Below, in pieces: positions 47,296 through 55,849 of a stretch of DNA of 64,000 nucleotides. The DNA lies in the NCBI RefSeq assembly GCF_014596575.1, contig NZ_NASZ01000008.1:62001-126000 (forward strand), read 5' to 3'. The position numbers and the translations under genes were made by a program. Within the stretch, counting starts at the first letter, position 1, and each line of letters starts with the position of its first letter. The notes under the pieces are model-generated. The model worked only from the letters and a program-made list of their open reading frames with translations, made no database searches and had not been told where the DNA came from. This DNA comes from Flavobacterium pokkalii (lineage in GTDB: Bacteria; Bacteroidota; Bacteroidia; Flavobacteriales; Flavobacteriaceae).

Positions 47296-47958
47296 ATGAA
47301 AGCAAAAACATTAGGATTCGTACATACTTCAGCGACATTAGTTCCCTTATTTCAACAATTAACAACAGAACACTTAAGTGGTGTAGAAACCTTTAATATT
47401 GTAGATGACAGTCTGATTAAAGATGTGATTAAAAAAGGAAAATTAATGCCTAACACGGCAGCCCGAGTGGTCAACCATGTAAAAGCTGCCGAAGAAGCCG
47501 GTGCCGACGTGATTTTGGTAACCTGTTCTTCTATTGGTGTTGCAATCGAAACAGCTGCAACTTTAAGCTCGGTTCCGGTGATACGTGTAGATCAGGCTAT
47601 GGCAGACGAAGCCGTTCAAATTAGCAACAAAATTGGCGTAATTGCAACCTTGCCTACCACTTTAGAACCAACTTCTGATTTGGTACGAAGAAGAGCCTTA
47701 GCAGCGGGAAAAGATGTTACTATTACTTCCAAACTTTGCGAGGGTGCTTTTGAAGCCTTAATGAGTGGCGATGCCGCTAAACATGACGAAATGGTTGCTA
47801 ATGCCTTAAAAGAATTAATGAAGGAAGTTGGCGTAATTGTTTTGGCTCAGGCTTCCATGGCTCGCGTTGTGGACGGATTAAGCGACACAGAAAAAGTAGT
47901 TCCAATCTTAGCCAGTCCGGCGATTGCCATGAAAAAATTAGCCGAAATCTATTTCTAA
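47296..47958 (+). CDS. Asp/Glu racemase-superfamily protein lacking second catalytic Cys
   Basis: A 220-residue two-domain protein of the Asp/Glu/hydantoin racemase fold. The first Cys motif is kept (VILVTCSSIG, Cys77). The second is replaced: VIVLAQASMARV has Gln185 where LGCTE normally carries Cys. A two-base racemisation is therefore unlikely. It may instead be an isomerase, lyase or decarboxylase acting on the acid-sugar pathway, in the way arylmalonate decarboxylase uses one Cys. It lies 17 bases after the kinase and 10 before the transporter. I would not call it a racemase. Confidence 0.75.
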   Translation: MKAKTLGFVHTSATLVPLFQQLTTEHLSGVETFNIVDDSLIKDVIKKGKLMPNTAARVVNHVKAAEEAGADVILVTCSSIGVAIETAATLSSVPVIRVDQAMADEAVQISNKIGVIATLPTTLEPTSDLVRRRALAAGKDVTITSKLCEGAFEALMSGDAAKHDEMVANALKELMKEVGVIVLAQASMARVVDGLSDTEKVVPILASPAIAMKKLAEIYF

Positions 47959-47968
47959 TAAAAATCTT

Positions 47969-49237
47969 ATGCGTAAATTCTTTTTTTGGATTAGTCCTCT
48001 CCTATTTATTCTGGCAGCAATTGGTTGGTTTTCACAAATTGACAACCTCTGGAAAATTAGTCTAATCACTGCTTTTTCCAGTTTAGCCATCGGAATTGGA
48101 CACAGCAAATTGTTGAGTGGTTACCAGTACACCTGTTGGATTATTACCGCAGTTTGTGCCGGTTTGATTTACCCGCAAACATTTCTGCATATCGGAGAAG
48201 TTGATTTACGCAACAAATGGCTCATTTTAATCATCATCCAACTAGTGATGTTTGGGATGGGAACCCAAATGAGCATTGAAGATTTTACCGGTATCCGCAA
48301 ATCCGGAAAAGGTGTTTTAATTGGTTTATTGGGACATTTTACCATCATGCCTATCACTGGTTTCATTTTGGCAAAAACCTTTGATTTTGAACCTGAAATT
48401 GCCGCCGGAATTATCTTAATTGGATCTTGCAGTAGCGGATTAGCTTCGAATGTTATGACTTATATTGCCAAAGGAAATTTAGTTTTATCAGTAACAGTGA
48501 CCGCTATTTCAACCTTGGCAGCGCCAATTATGACGCCATTTTTGATGAAAATTTTCGCCGGAACTATGGTCGAGGTGCATTTTTTCAATATGATGATGGA
48601 AATTATCAAGATTGTTTTGATTCCGCTTTCGGCAGCGATGATTCATGATATTTTAAAAAATTATGGCGCAACTGCCCGAAAACGAATTGACATACTAACG
48701 CTAATTTCAATAATTTGGCTTGTAATATTATTTTTATTTGAATCGAAATTTTCATTCGAAAAAGAAAGTACAATGGCAATTTTAATCGAAATAAGCGCTT
48801 TCGTCGCAGGTGCATTTATCGTCGGAAAAGCATATCATTTGGCTTATAAAGCTTACCCGAAGATTGACAGTCTCATGCCTTATTTTTCCATGTTTGGAAT
48901 TATCTATTTTACACTGGTGACTACCGCTGCCGGAAGAGATAATCTCATCCAAATTGGATTTATTCTTTTCTTAGTGGCAATTTTGCACAACAGTGCCGGA
49001 TATTTCTTTGGTTACTACCTGAGTCGCATTTGCGGTTTAGACAAAAGCAGCAGCCGTACTATAGCTTTCGAAGTAGGCTTACAAAACGGCGGAATGGCAT
49101 CCGGACTGGCCGGCGCGATGGGAAAGCTAGCCACCGTAGGTTTAGCTTCAGCCGTTTTTAGTCCCTGGATGAATGTTTCCGGTTCTTTGTTGGCTAATTT
49201 TTGGAGAAAAAAAGCTGAAAAGGAGAAAAAAGAATAA
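47969..49237 (+). CDS. BASS (bile acid:Na+ symporter)-like transporter
   Basis: A 422-residue inner-membrane protein with about 11 hydrophobic segments. The family core is recognisable: GMGTQMSIEDF near 96, GSCSSGLASNVMTYIAKGNL (about 151-170), and FEVGLQNGGMASGLA near 367. BASS members move carboxylates with sodium. In this operon it would import, or export, the acid sugar handled by the kinase and the RLP. It is the last gene before the terminator at 49261. Confidence 0.83.
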   Translation: MRKFFFWISPLLFILAAIGWFSQIDNLWKISLITAFSSLAIGIGHSKLLSGYQYTCWIITAVCAGLIYPQTFLHIGEVDLRNKWLILIIIQLVMFGMGTQMSIEDFTGIRKSGKGVLIGLLGHFTIMPITGFILAKTFDFEPEIAAGIILIGSCSSGLASNVMTYIAKGNLVLSVTVTAISTLAAPIMTPFLMKIFAGTMVEVHFFNMMMEIIKIVLIPLSAAMIHDILKNYGATARKRIDILTLISIIWLVILFLFESKFSFEKESTMAILIEISAFVAGAFIVGKAYHLAYKAYPKIDSLMPYFSMFGIIYFTLVTTAAGRDNLIQIGFILFLVAILHNSAGYFFGYYLSRICGLDKSSSRTIAFEVGLQNGGMASGLAGAMGKLATVGLASAVFSPWMNVSGSLLANFWRKKAEKEKKE

Positions 49238-49260
49238 CTATAAATCATTTTTAAATTTTA

Positions 49261-49305
49261 AAAAAATCATTTACTGTCAATCTTGATAGCAAATGATTTT
49301 TTTTT
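49261..49305 (+). terminator. Terminator of RLP operon
   Basis: AAAAAATCATTT (49261-49272) pairs with AAATGATTTTTT (49291-49302), then a T-run. It separates the RLP operon from the next unit. Confidence 0.85.
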
Positions 49306-49404
49306 CTAAACAACACCGAATCAACCCTAAGAAATTAGAAATAAATTATTTACATTTAAAAAACCAAATTTTAAATTTATCAATAACCTCTTAAAACCAA
49401 AATT

Positions 49405-50802
49405 ATGGATGTAACCAGAAGAAAATTTTTAACTTCTATAAGTATGCTTGCAGCTTATACAGCTTTCCCCCTCTGTTCTTTTGATTTTGACCCCTCTAAG
49501 AAACTCCGAATTGTCCTTGTAGGAACAGGAATCCGAGGTATTAGTTTTTGGGGCAAACGATTAGTTCAGGAATATTCGGATATTCTGGAATTTGTAGGAT
49601 TGTCTGATATTAATCCCGGCAGATTAGAATATGCCAAAAAATTCATTGGGGTCAATTGTCCAACATTTGTAAATTTTGATGAGATGTTAGACAAAACCAA
49701 ACCCGATTTAATCATTGTTACTACCAAAGATTCTACACACCATCAATTCATCATCAAAGGATTGAATTCCGGTTACGATGTTCTTACCGAAAAACCTTTG
49801 ACTACCGATGAAAACAAATGTCAGGAAATTCTAAATGCAGAAAGAAAATCAGGCAAAAAACTAATTGTTGGCTTCAATTACAGATGGAGTCCCTACAGTA
49901 CTAAAATTAAAGAACTTTTAGCCAATAATACGATTGGAAAAATAACATCGGTAGATTTTCATTGGTATCTAAACACTTATCATGGAGCCTCCTATTTCAG
50001 ACGTTGGCATGGTATGAAAGCAGGTGGTGGATCACTTTGGGTACACAAAGCTACCCATCATTTTGATTTACTCAATTGGTGGCTAGATTCCGATCCGACT
50101 GAAGTTTTTGCCTTGGGCGATTTAGAGCATTATGGAAAAAATAATCCTTTCAGAGGTAAAAATTGCAGAAGTTGCGACCATAAAACAACTTGTGATTATT
50201 ATTATGACATCACTAAAGACCAGCAATCGATGAATCTGTATGTTGCGAATGAACAATACGATGGTTACATCAGAGATAACTGCCTTTTTAGAGAAGAGAT
50301 TGATATTTATGATAAAATGTCGGCTCAAATAAAATATGCCAACAATGCCATTGTCAACTATTCGCTAACCACCTATTCTCCTTTTGAAGGCTGGAGATTA
50401 GCTTTTAACGGTACCGAAGGACGCATTGAAGCTTCTTTGGATATTCCATATGATAAAAAAACAAAGGTGGATCAGGCTGAAATGCACGCCAAAGAAATGG
50501 AACAATCTGCCTTAGAAGATGCAAACCATGAAACAATTATAGTCCATAAACTTTGGAAAGATTTTGAAAAAGTAACTGTTCCAACAGAAAAAGGAGGACA
50601 TGGCGGCGGCGATCAACGCCTGCATGACAAAATTTTCAAAACTCCAAATACTGCTGATCCGTTTGAAAGATCTGCCGGAAGCAGGGACGGTGCTATGTCA
50701 GTTTTAATTGGTATTGCTGCACGAAATAGTATTGAATCAGGAAATCCAATAAAAATTAATGATTTAACTGATATTACGCCAATGCCCAATAGAGGGAAAT
50801 AA
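49405..50802 (+). CDS. Tat-exported Gfo/Idh/MocA oxidoreductase with Cys-rich insert
   Basis: A 465-residue NAD(P)-dependent oxidoreductase. A twin-arginine signal (TRRKFLTS, residues 4-11) suggests export of a prefolded, cofactor-loaded protein. A Rossmann domain follows (IVLVGTGIRG) with the EKPL motif (Lys130). The second domain contains NYRWSP and KATHHFDLLNWW. An insert carries four cysteines (254, 257, 263, 293; CRSC then TTC then NCLF), which could hold a metal. It opens the second unit of the pectin-linked cluster. The substrate, a sugar or sugar acid, is unknown; D-apiose dehydrogenases belong to the same superfamily. Confidence 0.85.
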   Translation: MDVTRRKFLTSISMLAAYTAFPLCSFDFDPSKKLRIVLVGTGIRGISFWGKRLVQEYSDILEFVGLSDINPGRLEYAKKFIGVNCPTFVNFDEMLDKTKPDLIIVTTKDSTHHQFIIKGLNSGYDVLTEKPLTTDENKCQEILNAERKSGKKLIVGFNYRWSPYSTKIKELLANNTIGKITSVDFHWYLNTYHGASYFRRWHGMKAGGGSLWVHKATHHFDLLNWWLDSDPTEVFALGDLEHYGKNNPFRGKNCRSCDHKTTCDYYYDITKDQQSMNLYVANEQYDGYIRDNCLFREEIDIYDKMSAQIKYANNAIVNYSLTTYSPFEGWRLAFNGTEGRIEASLDIPYDKKTKVDQAEMHAKEMEQSALEDANHETIIVHKLWKDFEKVTVPTEKGGHGGGDQRLHDKIFKTPNTADPFERSAGSRDGAMSVLIGIAARNSIESGNPIKINDLTDITPMPNRGK

Positions 50803-50812
50803 GTTTCTTAAA

Positions 50813-52363
50813 ATGAAAGAAAAGCTACTGGTTTTATACTTTATTGTACTTATTTCCACACTATCTTACAGTCAAAAACGAGGAAGCTGGGGAGATCAGG
50901 GAAATGGCACTTATATCAATCCCATTATAAATGCTGATTATTCTGATCCGGATGTTATTAGAGTTGGAAACAAATACTATATGATTTGCTCTGAATTTCA
51001 TTACATGGGAATGACTATTCAGGAATCAGACGATATGGTGAACTGGAAAATTGTTGGCCGGATTTATGATCATTTGAACTTTCCGGCTTATGATACTTTC
51101 AAACGATATGCCGGAGGAAGCTGGGCTCCGGCAATTCGTTTTCATGACAATAAATTTTGGATTTATTTTTGTACAATTAACGAAGGTTTGTTTATGACAA
51201 ATGCCAGTAGTCCTGAAGGCCCATGGTCTCCGCTACTTCTTGTAAAAGAGGTAGAAAAATGGGAAGATCCCTGCCCTTTTTGGGATGATGATGGACAAGC
51301 TTTTCTGGGACATAGTGTACATGGAGCAGGACCGATTATTATTCATAAAATGAGTGTTGACGGAACAAAACTACTTGATGAAGGCAAAACAGTATATACA
51401 GGTCCGGTTGCCGAAGGAACTAAAATCTACAAGCGAAATAACTATTATTACATAAGCATCCCGGAAGGAGGAGTTTCTGAAGGCTGGCAAACTGTTTTAC
51501 GATCTAAAAACATTTATGGCCCTTATGAAAAAAGAGTCGTTTTAGAAAAAGGAAGCACTCCCGTTAACGGCCCACACCAGGGCGCAATTGTCGACACACC
51601 AAATGGAGAATGGTGGTTTTATCATTTTCAGTCAGCGGGTGCTTTAGGTCGTGTATTACATTTACACCCCATGTTTTGGCATGACGATTGGCCAGTTATT
51701 GGAATCGACATTGACAGAAACGGAATTGGCGAACCCGTAACCGTATGGAAAAAACCTGATATAGCTGGTAATTTCCCCATCGTTGCTCCACAATCAGATG
51801 ATGAATTCAATTTAGCTGAATTAGGACTTCAATGGCAATGGAATCATAACCCCATAAATGCAAACTGGTCTTTAACCGACAAAAAAGGATCGCTCGTTTT
51901 AAAAGCAAAAAAAGCAGCAAACCTTATGGAAGCCCATAATACTTTAACTCAAAAAGTAATGGGAAATACCGGAGAAGTTACAGTTCAAATGGATGTTCAC
52001 CAAATGATTTCCGGTCAAAAAGCAGGATTAAGCAGTATGTCTAAAATTTATAATTCGGTTGGAGTTAAAAATGATAACGGAAAATTATACGTTTATTTTG
52101 AAGGCAAAGACAAAACGTCAGAAGAAATTTTAATTACTAAAAAGAGCATTTATTTTAAATTAAAATTAGACCTCGTTCATCAAAAAAATCATTTTTACTA
52201 CAGTTTTGACAACAAAAACTTCAAAGCTATTGGTCCCGACTTTGATGCTGCTTTTGGATACTGGAAAGGCAGCCGAATAGCGTTATTTAGTTATAATGAA
52301 TTGAATGATGGCGGAACTACAGCATTCAATTTCTTTCATTATAATTATGACGGTCCAAAATAA
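50813..52363 (+). CDS. GH43 family glycosidase with C-terminal beta-sandwich
   Basis: Exported 516-residue enzyme (signal to about residue 20, TLSYSQ). The five-bladed propeller shows the GH43 triad regions: base Asp in NPIINADYSDPDVI, pKa-tuning Asp in KWEDPCPFWDDDG, and acid Glu in VAEGTKIY. The C-terminal DUF1349/GH43_C-like sandwich covers about residues 325-516. GH43 members remove arabinose, xylose or galactose from pectin or hemicellulose side chains. It lies 10 bases after the oxidoreductase and 42 before GH28, so a pectin role is likely. Confidence 0.9.
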   Translation: MKEKLLVLYFIVLISTLSYSQKRGSWGDQGNGTYINPIINADYSDPDVIRVGNKYYMICSEFHYMGMTIQESDDMVNWKIVGRIYDHLNFPAYDTFKRYAGGSWAPAIRFHDNKFWIYFCTINEGLFMTNASSPEGPWSPLLLVKEVEKWEDPCPFWDDDGQAFLGHSVHGAGPIIIHKMSVDGTKLLDEGKTVYTGPVAEGTKIYKRNNYYYISIPEGGVSEGWQTVLRSKNIYGPYEKRVVLEKGSTPVNGPHQGAIVDTPNGEWWFYHFQSAGALGRVLHLHPMFWHDDWPVIGIDIDRNGIGEPVTVWKKPDIAGNFPIVAPQSDDEFNLAELGLQWQWNHNPINANWSLTDKKGSLVLKAKKAANLMEAHNTLTQKVMGNTGEVTVQMDVHQMISGQKAGLSSMSKIYNSVGVKNDNGKLYVYFEGKDKTSEEILITKKSIYFKLKLDLVHQKNHFYYSFDNKNFKAIGPDFDAAFGYWKGSRIALFSYNELNDGGTTAFNFFHYNYDGPK

Positions 52364-52405
52364 TCCAGTCGAAATTTTAACTAAAAAACCATTTCAAATA
52401 AAACC

Positions 52406-53764
52406 ATGAGAAAATATCTTATAGCACTACTCTCTTTTTTATCGATACACTATTTAAATGCTCAAATAAAACAAGCGGTTTACAATGTACGAGATTTTGG
52501 TGCCAAAGGAGATGGCGTAACCAATGATCAGGCGGCTATACAAAAAGCAATAGATGCCTGCAAAGAAAATGGAGGGACAGTTGTTTTAGAAAAAGGTATT
52601 TTCCTAACCGGACAATTGTTATTAGTAAATAATTTAACCTTAAAAATTAATTCAACAGCAACTATTTTAGGAATAAAATCAGACGATGAAAAGGATTATC
52701 CGCATCATCTTATTGACACCAAATACCCTAACAGAATGCTACAGGATTGTCAAAGAAGATTAATTTATGGTAACAATGTTAAAAATGTCACCATAACCGG
52801 AGGAGGAACCATTAACGGGCAGGGCGATTATGAACCATGGATGCATGTAAAAGAAATTGGTACCGAAAAAGACCGCCCTTCTATCCTTGCGTTTGTAGGC
52901 AGTAGTAATATTACCGTATCTAATATAACACTTATTAAGCCTGCCTGCTGGACTCAGGTTTACATTGAATCAGATAATATTACTATTCAAAAAATCAAAG
53001 TAAACACAGGTCAACTAACACCTAATCGTGATGGGATAGACATTGTGGATTGCCATAATGTACTTATTGAAGATAGTTTTATCCAATCGGAAGATGATGG
53101 AATTTGTTTTAAAAGCGGTAGCGAATACGGTTGTAAAGATATTGTTGTTAGACGCTGCCTATTAGACAAACTAAATGTCAAAGCCGGCAATTGCTTTAAA
53201 TTAGGAACGGATGGTTTAGGAAGCTTTATGAATTTTGACGTTTCCGAATTGATACTACAAAATGCATATCAAAATTCTGCTTTCTGCATCGAATCTATGG
53301 ATGGAGCTGTCATTGACAATTTAAATTTTCGTGATTGCCAAATTTCAAACTGCGGACAGGCTATCTTCATACTTTTAGCCGATAGAAAAAGAACCGTTCC
53401 TAACCGACAAACCCGTATTGGAACTATTTCAAATATCCAGTTTAAAAATATTGTTGGAACTAATTTCACTCAACAATATCCTTCGATTATTACCGGAATA
53501 AAAGGACATAATATCCAGAATGTAACTTTGGAAAATCTAAATTTCGAATTAAAAGGAGGAATTCAAACAACCAATCAAACCGTTATGGAATATGACGGTA
53601 AATACCCTGAAGGAAGTTATTTTGGAAACACAAATGCTTTTGGATTTTTTATCAGACATACAGACACTGTTACTTTCAAAAATTGTAAAATAACATCAAT
53701 ATCACCGGACAAAAGGCCTTGGCTCATCAAAGATGATACTAAAAATGTTTATCAACTAAATTAG
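52406..53764 (+). CDS. GH28 polygalacturonase-family enzyme
   Basis: A 452-residue exported right-handed beta-helix enzyme (signal to about residue 20, LNAQ). The N-terminal VRDFGAKGDGVTNDQAAIQ is the family opening. The first catalytic Asp lies in NRDGID (Asp209) and the DD pair in EDDGIC (Asp230, Asp231). The usual GHG histidine motif is not evident: the region reads AGNCFKLGTDG. Specificity may thus be other than plain homogalacturonan, such as a decorated or rhamnogalacturonan end. It is followed 62 bases later by a KdgF-like cupin, which fits uronate catabolism. Confidence 0.87.
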   Translation: MRKYLIALLSFLSIHYLNAQIKQAVYNVRDFGAKGDGVTNDQAAIQKAIDACKENGGTVVLEKGIFLTGQLLLVNNLTLKINSTATILGIKSDDEKDYPHHLIDTKYPNRMLQDCQRRLIYGNNVKNVTITGGGTINGQGDYEPWMHVKEIGTEKDRPSILAFVGSSNITVSNITLIKPACWTQVYIESDNITIQKIKVNTGQLTPNRDGIDIVDCHNVLIEDSFIQSEDDGICFKSGSEYGCKDIVVRRCLLDKLNVKAGNCFKLGTDGLGSFMNFDVSELILQNAYQNSAFCIESMDGAVIDNLNFRDCQISNCGQAIFILLADRKRTVPNRQTRIGTISNIQFKNIVGTNFTQQYPSIITGIKGHNIQNVTLENLNFELKGGIQTTNQTVMEYDGKYPEGSYFGNTNAFGFFIRHTDTVTFKNCKITSISPDKRPWLIKDDTKNVYQLN

Positions 53765-53826
53765 CTTTATAATTAGATTTTAAAAAAAATATTTAAGTAC
53801 TTTGAAGCACTTATAAACAAAAAAAC

Positions 53827-54162
53827 ATGGAAGTAACTAAAAGCACCGAAGGATTTGAAGCTATCAATCCCAATGGCTCATTAATGCGAAAAGTGATTCA
53901 CTTAGACCATTTGATGATGACTATTTTTGAATTTCACAACGGCCCAATGGAAACTCCTGATCCGCCGCACAAACACATTCATGAGCAAATTACTTATGTG
54001 GCTTCGGGTTCGTTGAAATTATTTATTGAGGATCGAGAATATCTTTTAAACGAAGGTGATGTTTATAAAATAGAATCTAATTTGAATCATAGCATTCAAA
54101 CCCTTTCCGAATATGTAAAACTGGTAGATAGTTTCACTCCTTTGCGTGAGGAATTTTTATAA
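53827..54162 (+). CDS. KdgF-like cupin
   Basis: A 111-residue single-domain cupin. The metal-site motif HKHIHEQITYVASG (about 48-61), the second motif LNEGDVYKIESNLNHS, and the C-terminal VDSFTPLREEFL closely resemble KdgF. KdgF helps open unsaturated uronates released from pectin or alginate to the linear keto form. Beside GH28 and GH43 this supports a galacturonate route. The kdgF symbol is withheld because the match is by motif only. Confidence 0.72.
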   Translation: MEVTKSTEGFEAINPNGSLMRKVIHLDHLMMTIFEFHNGPMETPDPPHKHIHEQITYVASGSLKLFIEDREYLLNEGDVYKIESNLNHSIQTLSEYVKLVDSFTPLREEFL

Positions 54163-54190
54163 ACCCAATGTTTTATCAAGAATTAACCTT

Positions 54191-54862
54191 ATGAATACTA
54201 TTTATCGTTTACTGCTTGTTACGTCATTTTTTATTTCACAAAACAATAACGCTCAAAAGCGCATTGCTCTTTTTAACCAAAAAGATTTAAAAGGCTGGTA
54301 TGCTTTTGGAGAAGAAAAAGGTAAAGCAAACAATGCTTCTGAACTTTTTTCGGTAGAAAATAATATGATCCGAATGTATGGACCAAAGGCGGGCTACTTA
54401 ATGTCGGAACAATCTTTTCGCAATTTTGAACTGACAGTAGAATTCCGTTGGAATACCGATAGTCAATTTGCTAAAAAAAGTAATTCCAAAAACAGTGGTG
54501 TGATGTACCTTGTTCCGTCTGAAACTCCGGATTTTTTATGGCCAAAAGGCATTCAATTTCAAATTAAAGAAGGTGCCTCCGGAGATTTTGTTTTGCTTCA
54601 GGAAGTGACCTTAAACATTAACGGAACAAAAACGGAAGCCGGAAAAAGTGTGGTTTCAAAACGTTTTGCCGATGCAGAAAAACCAATTGGCGAATGGAAC
54701 AAACTACAGGTAATTTCTAAAAACGGCGTTATCACCCAAAAATTAAACGGAAAATTAGTTAACAAAGGAATCGAATCAAGTGTTACTGAAGGAAGAATTT
54801 TGTTGCAGTATGAAGGCTACCCGATTGATTTTAGAAAAGTGTGCATTAAAAAAATCAAATAA
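54191..54862 (+). CDS. DUF1080 (3-keto-disaccharide hydrolase-like) exported protein
   Basis: A 223-residue protein with a signal peptide (cleavage near NNAQ) when begun at the ATG at 54191. An upstream in-frame ATG at 54146 overlaps the cupin gene and hides the signal, so it is not used. The jelly-roll domain shows LFNQKDLKGWYAFG, then SGVMYLVPSE, then IQFQIKEGASGDF. Family members bind glycans or split 3-keto-glycosides together with Gfo/Idh enzymes, and an exported Gfo/Idh lies in this unit. Confidence 0.85.
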   Translation: MNTIYRLLLVTSFFISQNNNAQKRIALFNQKDLKGWYAFGEEKGKANNASELFSVENNMIRMYGPKAGYLMSEQSFRNFELTVEFRWNTDSQFAKKSNSKNSGVMYLVPSETPDFLWPKGIQFQIKEGASGDFVLLQEVTLNINGTKTEAGKSVVSKRFADAEKPIGEWNKLQVISKNGVITQKLNGKLVNKGIESSVTEGRILLQYEGYPIDFRKVCIKKIK

Positions 54863-54880
54863 ATTTGCTTTTTCAAGCAC

Positions 54881-54936
54881 CCGTAAATTTCACAAATTAA
54901 CACAAACAGATTGATGTTAATTTGCGAAATTTGCGG
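54881..54936. repeat. 22-bp palindromic repeat, likely terminator
   Basis: Positions 54881-54902 and 54915-54936 form a 22-bp stem with two G:U-type mismatches; a T-rich run follows. The core resembles the palindrome at 37920-37966. It ends 20 bases before the next gene. Confidence 0.7.
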
Positions 54937-54956
54937 TTTATTTTTCTTAATATTTT

Positions 54957-55736
54957 ATGTGGTTCCAATTTAAAGCTTATTTAAAATTCCTTTGGCATTC
55001 TAAGAACGAGCATGCGGTGCACTCCCCTTTTGTATTCAGTTTGATTACCAAATGTTTTTATGACAAAAAATCAAAACCCGATTACGCCATTTTACAGCAA
55101 TACCGCAACGCACTTTTAGAAAATAAAAATTCGATTGAAGTCACCGACTTTGGTGTTGGTTCCAAAGTTTTTAAATCCAACAAAAGAAAAATTGCCCAAA
55201 TAGCCAAAACAGCTGGAATTTCAGCTAAAAGAGCCCAATTATTATTTAGAATTTCGAATTATTTTCAACCGGAAAACATTTTAGAGCTAGGCACTTCTCT
55301 GGGATTAGCTACTTCAGCTCTGGCTCTTGGAAATAAAAATGCTCAAATTATAACTCTGGAAGGCTGCCCAAATACGGCAAATCAATGTCAATTGCAATTA
55401 CAAAAATTCAGAATTAATAATGTAGCATGCGTTATAACTGAATTTTCAGGATACCTGACATCTCACAACCCACAACTCACAACTCACAATCTAATCTACT
55501 TCGACGGCAATCATTCCAAAGAAGCCACTTTAGCCTATTTCGACTTATTATTACCCACAATCACAAACGATTCGGTTTGGATTTTTGACGACATTCACTG
55601 GTCAGCCGAAATGGAAGAAGCTTGGGAAGCCATCAAAAAACACCCAAAAGTGAGTGTAACTATCGACACTTTTCAATGGGGACTGGTTTTCTTCCGACGC
55701 GAACAACCCAAAGAACATTTTATTATCCGCGTGTAA
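54957..55736 (+). CDS. Class I SAM-dependent O-methyltransferase-like protein
   Basis: A 259-residue cytoplasmic methyltransferase. The SAM-binding motif ILELGTSLGLATSAL lies near residues 103-117, followed by the acidic-loop region ITLEGCPNTA and LIYFDGNHSKEATLAYFD (about 181-198), like O-methyltransferase family 3. Just before that strand the gene carries four copies of a CTCACAA-type heptamer (55462-55489), coding an odd SHNPQLTTHN loop. The substrate is unknown. It stands alone between a palindrome and the ABC gene. Confidence 0.8.
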   Translation: MWFQFKAYLKFLWHSKNEHAVHSPFVFSLITKCFYDKKSKPDYAILQQYRNALLENKNSIEVTDFGVGSKVFKSNKRKIAQIAKTAGISAKRAQLLFRISNYFQPENILELGTSLGLATSALALGNKNAQIITLEGCPNTANQCQLQLQKFRINNVACVITEFSGYLTSHNPQLTTHNLIYFDGNHSKEATLAYFDLLLPTITNDSVWIFDDIHWSAEMEEAWEAIKKHPKVSVTIDTFQWGLVFFRREQPKEHFIIRV

Positions 55737-55849
55737 TTTTCAAGTTTTTTTGTATTATTTATCATAAGATTTTCACAATATTACCCAGATATTAGTAAAT
55801 GATTTTTTAGCTTTGATTTTTCGAAAATAAATTCTAAATCGGACTTTAA

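Noticed and set aside
47296..47958. Functional aspartate or glutamate racemase
   Set aside because: The second catalytic Cys is replaced by Gln, so two-base racemisation is unlikely.
44652..54862. A SusC/SusD-type PUL for pectin
   Set aside because: No SusC or SusD gene occurs in this stretch; uptake of large glycans must depend on other loci.
55462..55489. CRISPR or other array
   Set aside because: Unit is only 7 bases, with no spacers; it is a simple tandem repeat in a gene.
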